Positions 39,624 through 49,061 of a stretch of DNA of 64,000 nt are shown one piece after another. This DNA comes from Laspinema olomoucense D3b (GTDB lineage Bacteria > Cyanobacteriota > Cyanobacteriia > Cyanobacteriales > Laspinemataceae). The notes under the pieces were generated by a model that was given only the letters and a program-made list of their open reading frames with translations, searched no databases and was not told the origin of the DNA. Each line of letters begins with the position of its first letter. Position 1 is the stretch's first letter. A program made the position numbers and the translations under genes. The stretch covers positions 1 through 64,000 of the forward strand of contig NZ_JAMXFA010000037.1 in the NCBI RefSeq assembly GCF_025370785.1, given 5' to 3'.

Positions 39624-42480
39624 TAAGTCAATCAACTAATTTCCCTAGCGAGTAGGGAGGCTAAGGAAGAGGCTGCCTTGCTGAAAGAAGGTATTTTGTT
39701 TCCAATCAACTAATTTCCCTAGCGAGTAGGGAGTAGGGGCGGCGATCGCAACCACTGCACTCTGCTAGTTTCCAATCAACTAATTTCCCTAGCGAGTAGG
39801 GAGTGTAGCTCGTTGCGGGGGATTGGAAGGATACGAGTGGTTTCCAATCAACTAATTTCCCTAGCGAGTAGGGAGGTTAAAGAGCGTCAAAAAATTGTTG
39901 CAATCTCTTGTGAAAGTTTCCAATCAACTAATTTCCCTAGCGAGTAGGGAGATGAAGCCTCAACTGATAACAAACAGTTCGGTTTCAGTAGTTTCCAATC
40001 AACTAATTTCCCTAGCGAGTAGGGAGTCAAATCCGCTTAGGTGAGTATGTTCGTACAGGAGATGATATGTTTCCAATCAACTAATTTCCCTAGCGAGTAG
40101 GGAGATAACAAACAGTTCGGATTCAGTGAGGCGTTGAACTTGAGTTTCCAATCAACTAATTTCCCTAGCGAGTAGGGAGGGACCAGTTCATTCCCCGTAA
40201 GTTGGGAACGTTACAGGTAGTTTCCAATCAACTAATTTCCCTAGCGAGTAGGGAGTGAACTAATGTTTCCAAATCTTGATAGAAGTTACATTGTTTCCAA
40301 TCAACTAATTTCCCTAGCGAGTAGGGAGATAAAAGTTTAGTTAAAGGAAACTCTCTAACAATTGAAGTTTCCAATCAACTAATTTCCCTAGCGAGTAGGG
40401 AGGTCCGTGAAGTTCAAAGTTGACGAAAAGACTTCTCGTTTCCAATCAACTAATTTCCCTAGCGAGTAGGGAGATGATGAACCGTAAGAAAGCATAAGCT
40501 CTATTCATCAATTGTTTCCAATCAACTAATTTCCCTAGCGAGTAGGGAGAAGAAGAAGTTATTCATCGAGCCTGGTTCCATGATTGAAGCGTTTCCAATC
40601 AACTAATTTCCCTAGCGAGTAGGGAGTAACCATAAGTTCCAGGGGGATAAAATACTTGCTTCTAGCCTCAAGTTAAGTTTCCAATCAACTAATTTCCCTA
40701 GCGAGTAGGGAGTTCCGTCTCTACCTCCGTTGTCCGCCGCAATATGCCTTCTGGCAAGTTTCCAATCAACTAATTTCCCTAGCGAGTAGGGAGTAGAGGA
40801 AATTCAAATGTCTAACTCAACTTTGTTAGTCAAGTTTCCAATCAACTAATTTCCCTAGCGAGTAGGGAGCTTACAAATTATCCAACAGTTTGAGGCCAAC
40901 GCTTCTAAGTTTCCAATCAACTAATTTCCCTAGCGAGTAGGGAGAGCTCTAAAGAGTTACCGGATTACGCAAAACGGTATCAAGCGTGTTTCCAATCAAC
41001 TAATTTCCCTAGCGAGTAGGGAGTGTTTCTATCCGGACTACGAAGACGACCTTCCAGGTTTCCAATCAACTAATTTCCCTAGCGAGTAGGGAGACCTGAA
41101 AGACATATAAACGCCAGGTAGCTTAACAGCACCTGTTTCCAATCAACTAATTTCCCTAGCGAGTAGGGAGTGCTGTAAGCGCCCCAGCATTACCTAAGTT
41201 AAACGAAGTTGTTTCCAATCAACTAATTTCCCTAGCGAGTAGGGAGCTTAAAACCTTACGGTAACCTCGTTGAGATTGTGTTTCCAATCAACTAATTTCC
41301 CTAGCGAGTAGGGAGGGGTGGCTAACTGGAATGTCGAATTCGGAGTAGTGTTTCCAATCAACTAATTTCCCTAGCGAGTAGGGAGTGGTTGGGCTCATGC
41401 TGACATCAAGCGCCCTAGTCACTGTGTTTCCAATCAACTAATTTCCCTAGCGAGTAGGGAGAGATTGTGGGAATCTCTAAGGCAATTGAATTACCTGAAG
41501 TTGTTTCCAATCAACTAATTTCCCTAGCGAGTAGGGAGTAGGAGTAACTAACTTTCTAGTTATACGAGGCAGCTTACATGGTTTCCAATCAACTAATTTC
41601 CCTAGCGAGTAGGGAGACATTTTCTTGCTTGGAAGGGGAATAAAGCAAAAATGGGTTTCCAATCAACTAATTTCCCTAGCGAGTAGGGAGAAACTTACAA
41701 ATTGAAAGTTGAAGTTAAGAATTTAGTTTTACATTTCTTCAAACAAGATTGTTTCCAATCAACTAATTTCCCTAGCGAGTAGGGAGTATTTGAACTAAGT
41801 CAGCGACGCTTATCCCCATAGTTTCCAATCAACTAATTTCCCTAGCGAGTAGGGAGTCTGTATAAAGTAATAAGCCTAGAAGAAATGAATCTTCTAGGTT
41901 TCCAATCAACTAATTTCCCTAGCGAGTAGGGAGTTACGTGGTGACGGTATCAAAGCCACTACCTGTCCTATCCAGTTTCCAATCAACTAATTTCCCTAGC
42001 GAGTAGGGAGATTAAATATTCTAGACCTGAAGTCTAAGATTCTGTATTGCAGTTTCCAATCAACTAATTTCCCTAGCGAGTAGGGAGCGAATCCTCTAAC
42101 TCAACAAGTGCAAACATACCCTCGACTTCAGGTTTCCAATCAACTAATTTCCCTAGCGAGTAGGGAGCCAACCTCGGGCTATAGACAAGGAGCAACGATT
42201 GATTATGGTTTCCAATCAACTAATTTCCCTAGCGAGTAGGGAGAGAGTTTGAAGAATTCTCTGTTTGGCTCATGAACCAATAATTGTTTCCAATCAACTA
42301 ATTTCCCTAGCGAGTAGGGAGAATATGAGTTCTATGCGTTAGGGCAGCAAGCCTTAGCTCTAGAGCTAGTTTCCAATCAACTAATTTCCCTAGCGAGTAG
42401 GGAGCAAAAGTACTACAATACTGTAGCTCTAAAGACCCAAAAAGGTTTCCAATCAACTAATTTCCCTAGCGAGTAGGGAG
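39624..42480 (-). CRISPR. CRISPR array, 38 repeats and 37 spacers
   Basis: The repeat is 36 bp. On the plus strand it reads GTTTCCAATCAACTAATTTC followed by CCTAGCGAGTAGGGAG; on the minus strand it ends in ATTGGAAAC, like the 5' tag of crRNAs in type III and other cyanobacterial systems. CCCTAGCGAGTAGGG forms a small stem. Thirty-seven repeats appear identical. The leftmost (39624-39659) has lost its first six bases, marking the old end. Spacers are about 34-50 bp. The array is therefore read from right to left, from a leader next to cas2. The newest spacer is 42405-42444. Spacers 39952-39990 and 40105-40143 overlap in sequence. Confidence 0.98.
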
Positions 42481-42725
42481 ATACCCCGATTGTAACCCTT
42501 ACTGGGTGGGAAGTCCAGAGGCGTTTTGCGAAGCTCAGGAAAATTGTTGCTACATTGGTCATAAAAGCACCTCTATCTAACACCTAGAACCCTTACCCAG
42601 CAAGGCTGCGAGGCTCCCAACAGGTTTTGGTCGTTTCAGCGATTTTGACTGAGCCTCGCAAAGACTCCCAGAACGGAAGGGACTCAATTCCTGAAGGACT
42701 GGGGCCAATGAACTAACTCGGTCCA
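42481..42725 (-). promoter_or_regulatory. CRISPR leader
   Basis: This 245-base region between cas2 and the first repeat should hold the array promoter and integration signals. It contains a 10-bp inverted repeat (TGCGAGGCTC at 42607-42616 and GAGCCTCGCA at 42651-42660) and two ACCCTTAC words. The same word follows the solo repeat at 38692. The array promoter itself was not resolved. Confidence 0.7.
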
Positions 42726-43007
42726 TTAAACAATGACCGAACTCGGGTATTCAGCAATCGCTGGACCCACGCCCCAAGTTTCAACTCGGGCGGAGGTATG
42801 GCGGGAAAGGGGATAAAACCGGATGCTGTCTTCCTCTAGGTTGAGCCGATCGCCCAGTCGTTTCTTGAGTTCATCAAACTTAGAACGAGTTAGGACGCAT
42901 TCAAAGGTAGAATACTGCACCCATTTTCCATAGCCTTCTAGCAAATCATGAACTTTCTTGCGCCGTTTGTTGTCAGGAATATCGTAAACCACCACATAAA
43001 ACAGCAT
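42726..43007 (-). CDS. cas2: Cas2 spacer-integration subunit
   Basis: The 93-residue protein has the Cas2 fold signature: MLFYVVVYDIPDNKRRKKV with Asp9 on the first strand, then WVQYSTFECVLT and SIRFYPLS. It forms the structural centre of the Cas1-Cas2 integrase that adds spacers. It follows cas1 by about 120 bases and directly precedes the leader. Confidence 0.96.
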   Translation of the reverse strand: MLFYVVVYDIPDNKRRKKVHDLLEGYGKWVQYSTFECVLTRSKFDELKKRLGDRLNLEEDSIRFYPLSRHTSARVETWGVGPAIAEYPSSVIV

Positions 43008-43125
43008 CAGCGATTGTATGTCAGTTCAGAATTTGTGGGTGGAAATATTAGACTCATCATTTTTTATTGGCTCTATTTTCATTGTAAGATAAAAGAAAAC
43101 CAAAATTTATAATTTTGGCAAAAGT

Positions 43126-44118
43126 TTAGCGAATCTGATACGGGGAGTATCCGTTGATAGGTTCATAGACAAATTGCTTGTATTCCTTAACTTGTTGATG
43201 AAGCAAATCCCATTTTGGTTGAGCTTCTCCAAAATCATCAGTAACCGTCTCTTCCATGCGTTGCAGGAATGCTTTCAAAAACTTAGGTCGTCCAGACTCA
43301 TTCAAGTAACAACCGCCATTTTTGTAAACAAAATCATCCCGCACATCCATGATATTGCGATTTACTAGATATAAAACTAGCGAATCAACCAAGGGTGCGC
43401 GAAATTCTTCGATTAAATCTGAAGCTAGGGCCGCATGACGATAGCTGCCCTCATGCAAACAACCGGAGTAGGGGTCAAGTCCTTGCAGTTCAATCAGCGT
43501 CAGCAGATGATTCCACAGCACTTGATATCCAAAGGACAACATGGCATTGACCGCATTCCCTGGAGGACGGCGGGACCGACCGGCAAACACAAAATCGCGA
43601 GAGTTAAGACAGTATCCAAAAGCCGAGAAATATTGGGCCGCGCCAGTCCCTTCATACCCCATCAATTGGTCGATTCGTTCTGCTTTTCCAGCTTTGGTCG
43701 TCAGATAATCCAAACTCTGAATGGCAAAAGCAACCACGTCAGAATTTTGTCGCCGTTGTTGGCGCATCAAAATCACCCGAGAGTTTTTTAGTTTAGCTTG
43801 GACGATGCGCCGTGCTACAATTAAGCGGTCTACCAAGCTCAATTCTTGTTGATACCGAGACAGTTGCCGATACCCGCGTTCAATGGGCAGAATCCGGCCA
43901 TAACAGTATCCCATCCGCGATAAATAAGCAATGGAAATATTCCGCCAAAGGCAACTTCTAATCGCTTGGGTGGTTATTTGAGATTTGCCAAACACCAGAA
44001 TCATTTCTAACAGGGGCAATTGAATTTCATTTAAAATGGTATTGCGCCGTTTAACGAGCAAGAGTTCGCCATCTAAACAAACATAGCAACCTTGCTGAGA
44101 AACATATAAAGTCTGCAT
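43126..44118 (-). CDS. cas1: Cas1 spacer integrase
   Basis: The 330-residue protein starts at ATG 44118 (MQTLYVSQQGCYVCLDGELL); the frame runs 45 codons further but lacks Cas1 character there. The metal ligands are visible: Glu156 in YEGTGAAQYF, His222 in GCLHEGSYRHAAL, and Asp234/Glu237 in ASDLIEEFR. The family usually has GRxSL after the His; here it is YRHAAL. It nicks the leader-repeat junction and inserts spacers with Cas2. There is no reverse-transcriptase fusion. Confidence 0.96.
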   Translation of the reverse strand: MQTLYVSQQGCYVCLDGELLLVKRRNTILNEIQLPLLEMILVFGKSQITTQAIRSCLWRNISIAYLSRMGYCYGRILPIERGYRQLSRYQQELSLVDRLIVARRIVQAKLKNSRVILMRQQRRQNSDVVAFAIQSLDYLTTKAGKAERIDQLMGYEGTGAAQYFSAFGYCLNSRDFVFAGRSRRPPGNAVNAMLSFGYQVLWNHLLTLIELQGLDPYSGCLHEGSYRHAALASDLIEEFRAPLVDSLVLYLVNRNIMDVRDDFVYKNGGCYLNESGRPKFLKAFLQRMEETVTDDFGEAQPKWDLLHQQVKEYKQFVYEPINGYSPYQIR

Positions 44119-44261
44119 AATAAATTGCCATGAAAATAATAAAAATTGGCTTAACTCCCGTTTGTCGAGCATTTTGCTCAAAAACCAACTCAATTTTAGG
44201 ACAAAGCTCACACACAAATTAATAGTTTTGATACAGATATCTTTGACGCCCAAATCTTGTC

Positions 44262-44292
44262 TGTAGGGGCAATTTAATCGAATGCCCCTACA
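44262..44292. terminator. 10-bp hairpin between csx18-like gene and cas1
   Basis: TGTAGGGGCA (44262-44271) pairs with TGCCCCTACA (44283-44292). Hairpins with this TGTAGGGGC word are common in cyanobacterial intergenic DNA; one of related form ends the SAP-like gene at 30077. It may separate the interference and adaptation parts of the operon. Confidence 0.45.
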
Positions 44293-44302
44293 AATGGAAA
44301 CA

Positions 44303-44587
44303 TTAGGGACGACGGTCTAGTTCATCATAATTGCGATTGGGGATTACTGAAGCAGCTTTTTGAGCTTGAGCATTTCGCAGCATTTCCGTTTCACCAGGAT
44401 TTAAAAAACGCACCACCCCATCGACAAAAGCTGAAGTTACTAATGTGGACAAAACCACCATTATAGTATTGGTGATAACAGCGGTTAATCCTAAAGGCGC
44501 AATCAGCAGAATAATTAAGGTGATTATGCCATTAATACAAGCGACGGCAATATGACGAATGAGAATTCCACGCATTGATAGATACAT
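44303..44587 (-). CDS. Csx18-like small membrane protein
   Basis: The 94-residue protein has two hydrophobic segments (IAVACINGIITLIILLIAPL, about 12-31, and LTAVITNTIMVVLSTLVTSAF, about 34-54) and a polar tail. Size, topology and position between cas1 and a CARF effector match Csx18, a small membrane protein of cyanobacterial type III loci. It may tie the CRISPR response to the membrane. The match is from memory of the family's pattern. Confidence 0.6.
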   Translation of the reverse strand: MYLSMRGILIRHIAVACINGIITLIILLIAPLGLTAVITNTIMVVLSTLVTSAFVDGVVRFLNPGETEMLRNAQAQKAASVIPNRNYDELDRRP

Positions 44588-44758
44588 GAGTTTGACTCCT
44601 GATTGATGAAAGATAGATAAATTCTGGCCGCTTTTTCGGAATTTTGGGGCAGCGCTAGGTGGATGGGGCGTGAACGTTGAGGGGAATCAACCGGGGGGCG
44701 ATCATACTTGTCGCAGAGATGAACAGAGTCCTCCGAAAAGTTGGGGTTTCGTGAAACC

Positions 44759-46339
44759 TTAGAGGGAACCTACCTCAGAGCGTAAAATCTCTAGTGCCCA
44801 AGCATATAATGAGCGCGATAGCGGTTGTTGAGGAATTTGCAAATGGCGATCGCAGACCTTTCGGAGACTTTCAACGATTAATTTCATCAAAAATTCTGGA
44901 CTCTCAGAAACCTTCGGAAATCCATTGTTTGACCAGAGCAATTGCATCTCCTGTAAGGTTACTGGAGTTGCTTTATGAATCAAATCATTGCGCTTAAACC
45001 GAATCCCATGTAGCAGTTTGTACCACTTATCTGACTCACGGATATTTTCCAGCTTGCACCACCCATTAATTAAGCCATAAAAACCCGGTTGATAGGGTTT
45101 CCCATAAGGGTCAAAATTAGGGGGGAGGCTGATAATATTTTTTCCTAACCAATTTTCTTGCTCACTCCGAAGATAAAGCAATCGCTCGACAGTTTGAGAA
45201 AATTGCATAAAGGTGGTGGTATAGTTTTGGCGCTTTAATTGCAATTCAATTAAAAACACCGTTTCCCAGGTTTGCAAACCTGGATTGGTTCGCAACTCCA
45301 ACAGCTGATCGCGCCATTGCTGCACCTGTTCGGCCCCGGCCAGTTGTTCCACCAGGCGCGATCGCAGCCACCCATTCTCAATTTGTTTGTTCTGAGCAAA
45401 CCGGACAATTTCCCAATTGGTCGAAAGTGCTAAGTATCCGGCAAGCTGATATAACGGCTTATGGCGGCTTTGATGGGCTGATAACCAGACTTGAGCTTCC
45501 TGAAAATCCCCTCGTTCCCAGGCTGAAATTATACGAGAGCGCTCTAGCGGCCAAAAATATTCGCTCAAGGGAACCATTTCATAAGTTTGGGAAAGGACTG
45601 CCGACAACATCCCGTTTTCACTTGCGGGATAGGAATTAGGCGGCTCAATTGGTGAGGCATTAATCACCTGAAACTCGCGCACTAAGGCCGCCGCACAGAT
45701 TTCCAGGCTTTCTGCAATTGCCGGAATAGACCCTTTATTTTCAATCATCAAGACAAATTCATTCAGGGGAGACTTTTCCCGCTGCTCTAGGGCAAAAGGC
45801 CAGATAAAATTCTCAAACTCCTCCCGAATTGCATGACGATCATTAGCATTTACCTTCAACTCCAAGACATCCACCTTGACTCCAGGCCACGTCATGTTAA
45901 TCTTGCCTTTCATCAACTGCGCCAACCAGCAGGTATCAGCCCGCCGGTAATTCCAAGGCACTGTTTCTGGCTGATTCGTTGCCCAAAGGATGATATGGTT
46001 CAGCCCTTTAGTCACACTATCGGAAATAATTTTATGGTCCAGTAACAGTTCAACCGAACTAAAATCACCCCCCAACCATTCTTGACAATATTCATAGTAA
46101 CGAGACCCCAAATCTCGGACACTCCAAGACATAGAGGTTATGCTCGGTTCATAAAAACCCCGCTCAATCCCCAGTTCTTGATACAACTGGTTAATATGGG
46201 GAGGATGACCGCGATCACCATCCGCCCCAAAACAGCGAACTACCCCATCTTTACTCCGCCAACCGACTTGGCGAGTTCCAACAGTAATGATTAATGTATC
46301 AACGCGCTCAATTTCGATCTGTGCAGTTGTTTTCATCAT
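44759..46339 (-). CDS. CARF-HEPN ribonuclease, Csx1/Csm6-like
   Basis: The product is about 526 residues from ATG 46339; two nearby ATG codons are alternatives. The N-terminal part (VDTLIITVGTRQVGW, then FVLMIENKGSIPAIAESLEI) has the strand-loop-helix pattern of a CARF domain, which binds cyclic oligoadenylate made by Cas10. The C-terminal part is helical and carries RNDLIH (Arg450, His455), an R-x4-H motif of HEPN ribonucleases. It should cut RNA non-specifically when the Cmr complex detects a target. The middle (about 230-420) is helical and longer than in simple Csx1. It lies in the cmr operon. Confidence 0.75.
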   Translation of the reverse strand: MMKTTAQIEIERVDTLIITVGTRQVGWRSKDGVVRCFGADGDRGHPPHINQLYQELGIERGFYEPSITSMSWSVRDLGSRYYEYCQEWLGGDFSSVELLLDHKIISDSVTKGLNHIILWATNQPETVPWNYRRADTCWLAQLMKGKINMTWPGVKVDVLELKVNANDRHAIREEFENFIWPFALEQREKSPLNEFVLMIENKGSIPAIAESLEICAAALVREFQVINASPIEPPNSYPASENGMLSAVLSQTYEMVPLSEYFWPLERSRIISAWERGDFQEAQVWLSAHQSRHKPLYQLAGYLALSTNWEIVRFAQNKQIENGWLRSRLVEQLAGAEQVQQWRDQLLELRTNPGLQTWETVFLIELQLKRQNYTTTFMQFSQTVERLLYLRSEQENWLGKNIISLPPNFDPYGKPYQPGFYGLINGWCKLENIRESDKWYKLLHGIRFKRNDLIHKATPVTLQEMQLLWSNNGFPKVSESPEFLMKLIVESLRKVCDRHLQIPQQPLSRSLYAWALEILRSEVGSL

Positions 46340-46428
46340 GATTTTTCCATCCATCCTAAAGTTTAAGTGCCTTCTCAATAAAAGCCCCTCAGAAATTGCT
46401 ATTCATTCCAGTAAAAAACCTGAATGAG

Positions 46429-46478
46429 AAAGCCAGTTGGACAAATCAAGAGTAGTCATATTTGTCCAAAATGGCTTT
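46429..46478 (-). other. large hairpin inside the cmr operon
   Basis: The arms AAAGCCA...TTGGACAAAT (46429-46446) and ATTTGTCCAA...TGGCTTT (46460-46478) pair with a small internal mismatch. It sits between the fused cmr6-cmr1 gene and the CARF-HEPN gene and may lower or process the downstream transcript. Confidence 0.5.
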
Positions 46479-46541
46479 TAAAATTAGAGTTTATTCACCC
46501 AAATGATGAGAAAATTTGCCAATCACCAACAAAAATTAAAC

Positions 46542-48485
46542 CTAGGTCATCGGCCAAATTTGAGCGGGTTGTCTTAACAAATTAAGGTAGTTTTTACGCG
46601 GATCTGCGGTTGCACCAAACACGGTCACGACTTGATAAGCATCTAAATCAGCTATCCAAATAGGAGACGGAACTGCTCCGCGTTGAACCCCACCACACAA
46701 ACTTTTAGCCTGATCAAAGTTCTTATTGTTTTCCAGGTTATGGAATTCTTGGTGAAGAAGATTTAAGGCATAAGGCTTATCTTGGTTTTGGCCCGAAACA
46801 ACAACTATTCGACAATTGCGATCAACCGCTTCACTCCAACGATTGCTGGTGACTTGTCCCACTTGTAACGGTGAACGGGGATTTACAGCAAGCTGAGTCA
46901 CCTGGTTTAAAGCTTGGTAAAATTCCTGCAACCGCTGTTGAAAACGTTGCTTAAATTCCTGGATAGTATCCGGTAGGTTCCAGAAGGAATCTTTGGTTTC
47001 GGGGTATAACGTAGACCCTCGATACCAGGGCGCTCGTTCGCGGTTCTGGCGGGAATAACAAGGACGCCGCGCCCCTTGTCCGATTCCTCCTAAATGAAAC
47101 ATCATCCAAGTGAGAGTTTTGAACAAAGAAGAGATCGCCTGTTGCCGGTTACCAGGTGCTTCGGGGGAATAGCGCAGGACGAGGATTCCCACCTGTTCAC
47201 CACAATCGTCATTTTTTCCTTGGTGGTTAGGACTGGGTTCTCTTTGAGTGACTTTCCCCTCTAAAATCTCAACTCGTAGCCATCCCCATTGCTTGGGGTT
47301 AATGCCACCAAAGAATTGAGCTTCCCAGCGCTGAACTTCCTCTGGGGGTAAGACACCCAAAGTAAAGCTGCGGAACCAATAGCGCAACATCGATTTAAAG
47401 GCGATCGGGCGAACTTCTGAATCCGGTTGTCCGCGCATCTGCCATTCTTGACGTCTATCGTTCCAATTCCATTGGGTAAACTTTTGGCGTCCGTGAATCA
47501 GTTGACCTTGCAGGGTAAATTCTAGGCGGAAAAATTCATCCTTGGGTTGACCAGCACCGGCTCGGATGAGTTCTCCATAGCCACTATTAACTTGAGAGCC
47601 AATTCCCCCTTGCAACCCGGTCACCAACCATGCTTTAACTTGGTCTAAAATTTTGGCATCGCTGCAATTGTTAACCAAGCGTAACCCAATTAAAAATGTA
47701 GGTTCTTCCAGGGAGAAAAACGGATTAGGGTTAGGGTCATAAATAGGCAAGGACTCCCCCTCCCATTTCCAGATATTGTTCGCCATATCCACCTTTAACC
47801 CAGCTTTGTTGGGCAAGGGATAAGCATCAAGAAAGACCACTTTTCCGCAGCGATCGCTACCTTTGGCATCCAAAGAACCAAACCAACGGGCAGTCTGCTT
47901 TTCGGCTTCCTTCCAGCCCACCCGCTCTGCTGCCATCCGTTCCCGAATCGCCTGGGTTCTAGCAACCCCACGCAACGTTGCCGAAGGAATGTAGGGCATC
48001 CCCAAAGCGTCAAAAGCAGGCAACAGAATACTTTCGGGCCCCCGATGTCCGCCAACCCGAATCCGCCAGGGACATTTGACTTGGAAGGTATTATCTTTGC
48101 CTGCAATCGCTTGGGTACGATCGCACAGTTGTTGGAGTCGTTGCTGATACTGAGCTTTTTCCTCTGCTATTTGCAGAATCTGCACCTTCGTCCCATCTTT
48201 TTGTGGAGAATCTGGCGATCGCATCCAGCGCAGATACTCTACAAAACTAGCAGTGCGATCGGGCTGCGGTTCGCGATCGGCACATAACCAGGGAGATGGA
48301 GGCGAATTTGAATTCCCGCCACCGCCACCACCTTGATTGCCAGCACCAACGGGAGGAATAACCAGGGGAGGTTTGGGTTTAGCGGTGTTTTTGACAGGAG
48401 TTGGGCCAGCTAGGGGAGTCGCTGGGGGCTGGAGTTTTTTCGGGGGTTCGGGTTTTTTCGGGGGTTGGACTGCATTTGGTGCCAT
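46542..48485 (-). CDS. fused Cmr6-Cmr1 RAMP protein
   Basis: The 647-residue protein has a Pro/Lys-rich low-complexity N-terminus (1-62, ending in a Gly run) and two RAMP domains. The first (about 85-320) has IPSATLRGVARTQAIRERM and the glycine loop GLQGGIGSQVNSGYGEL, as in Cmr6. The second (about 325-640) has EVRPIAFKSMLRYWFRSFTL and GGIGQGARRPCYSR, as in Cmr1. The locus otherwise has cmr2, cmr3, cmr4 and cmr5 but no separate cmr1 or cmr6, so the fusion completes the set. Both subunits cap the Cmr complex near the crRNA 3' end. Confidence 0.75.
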   Translation of the reverse strand: MAPNAVQPPKKPEPPKKLQPPATPLAGPTPVKNTAKPKPPLVIPPVGAGNQGGGGGGNSNSPPSPWLCADREPQPDRTASFVEYLRWMRSPDSPQKDGTKVQILQIAEEKAQYQQRLQQLCDRTQAIAGKDNTFQVKCPWRIRVGGHRGPESILLPAFDALGMPYIPSATLRGVARTQAIRERMAAERVGWKEAEKQTARWFGSLDAKGSDRCGKVVFLDAYPLPNKAGLKVDMANNIWKWEGESLPIYDPNPNPFFSLEEPTFLIGLRLVNNCSDAKILDQVKAWLVTGLQGGIGSQVNSGYGELIRAGAGQPKDEFFRLEFTLQGQLIHGRQKFTQWNWNDRRQEWQMRGQPDSEVRPIAFKSMLRYWFRSFTLGVLPPEEVQRWEAQFFGGINPKQWGWLRVEILEGKVTQREPSPNHQGKNDDCGEQVGILVLRYSPEAPGNRQQAISSLFKTLTWMMFHLGGIGQGARRPCYSRQNRERAPWYRGSTLYPETKDSFWNLPDTIQEFKQRFQQRLQEFYQALNQVTQLAVNPRSPLQVGQVTSNRWSEAVDRNCRIVVVSGQNQDKPYALNLLHQEFHNLENNKNFDQAKSLCGGVQRGAVPSPIWIADLDAYQVVTVFGATADPRKNYLNLLRQPAQIWPMT

Positions 48486-48488
48486 GAT

Positions 48489-48887
48489 TTAGTCATCTCC
48501 AGAAACATTGTGATAAACAGCAGTCGCCCAAAAACTAAACTCTCGGGCCAAAGCCAATCCCAATCCGGTCAACCCCAAATATTCGTCGGTGTCTAAGTTT
48601 TTGAGGGTAGTTAAGCCCTGATTGCCTGCTAAGTTGCCATCTTGCAAATTGGCAAGAGCCTGTAAACACTCAAAATATTTACGAACAACCTGCTTTTTCC
48701 CTTCTTGCCCGAGGGCTTGTTCTTCCGCTTTCAGACGCATCATGCCCCAAGTAGAAAGATAGGTATAGAGTTCAACAGCTTGACTTTTCTGCTCTTTAAG
48801 GCGAGTGTTATCTTGAGTTTGCGATCGCAACTCCGACAGCGCTTCATAAACGGGAGTCGCTATAGTCCGGGGGTCAAAAGTCATCAT
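48489..48887 (-). CDS. cmr5: Cmr5 small subunit
   Basis: The 132-residue all-helical protein matches Cmr5: AVELYTYLSTWGMMRLKAEE and EYLGLTGLGLALAREFSFWA. Cmr5 forms the inner filament that lines the target RNA in type III-B complexes. It is 3 bases upstream of the fused cmr6-cmr1 gene. Two adjacent ATG codons are possible starts. Confidence 0.92.
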   Translation of the reverse strand: MMTFDPRTIATPVYEALSELRSQTQDNTRLKEQKSQAVELYTYLSTWGMMRLKAEEQALGQEGKKQVVRKYFECLQALANLQDGNLAGNQGLTTLKNLDTDEYLGLTGLGLALAREFSFWATAVYHNVSGDD

Positions 48888-48912
48888 GGTTACTCCTAAA
48901 GTGAATCAATAA

Positions 48913-48988
48913 ACTGAAGTTGAGGAATAGCCCGCCTGGACGAGCCTTGCACTGAAGTTGAGGAATAGCCCGCCTGGACGAGCCTTGC
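48913..48988. repeat. 38-bp perfect tandem duplication between cmr4 and cmr5
   Basis: The unit ACTGAAGTTGAGGAATAGCC followed by CGCCTGGACGAGCCTTGC occurs twice without a gap (48913-48950, 48951-48988). It lies in the 174-base gap between cmr4 and cmr5, the only large gap in the upper part of the operon. Confidence 0.9.
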
Positions 48989-49061
48989 TCCGATTTCTGA
49001 ATTGTTTAGAGGGACACAGCCTTTTCATCAGCCGAGACTGTTCCAACGAGTTCTAAAAAGG

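Noticed and set aside
39624-42480. Self-targeting spacers against the rest of the window
   Set aside because: No spacer was seen to match another part of the window by eye, apart from the two spacers that overlap each other; a proper search was not possible.
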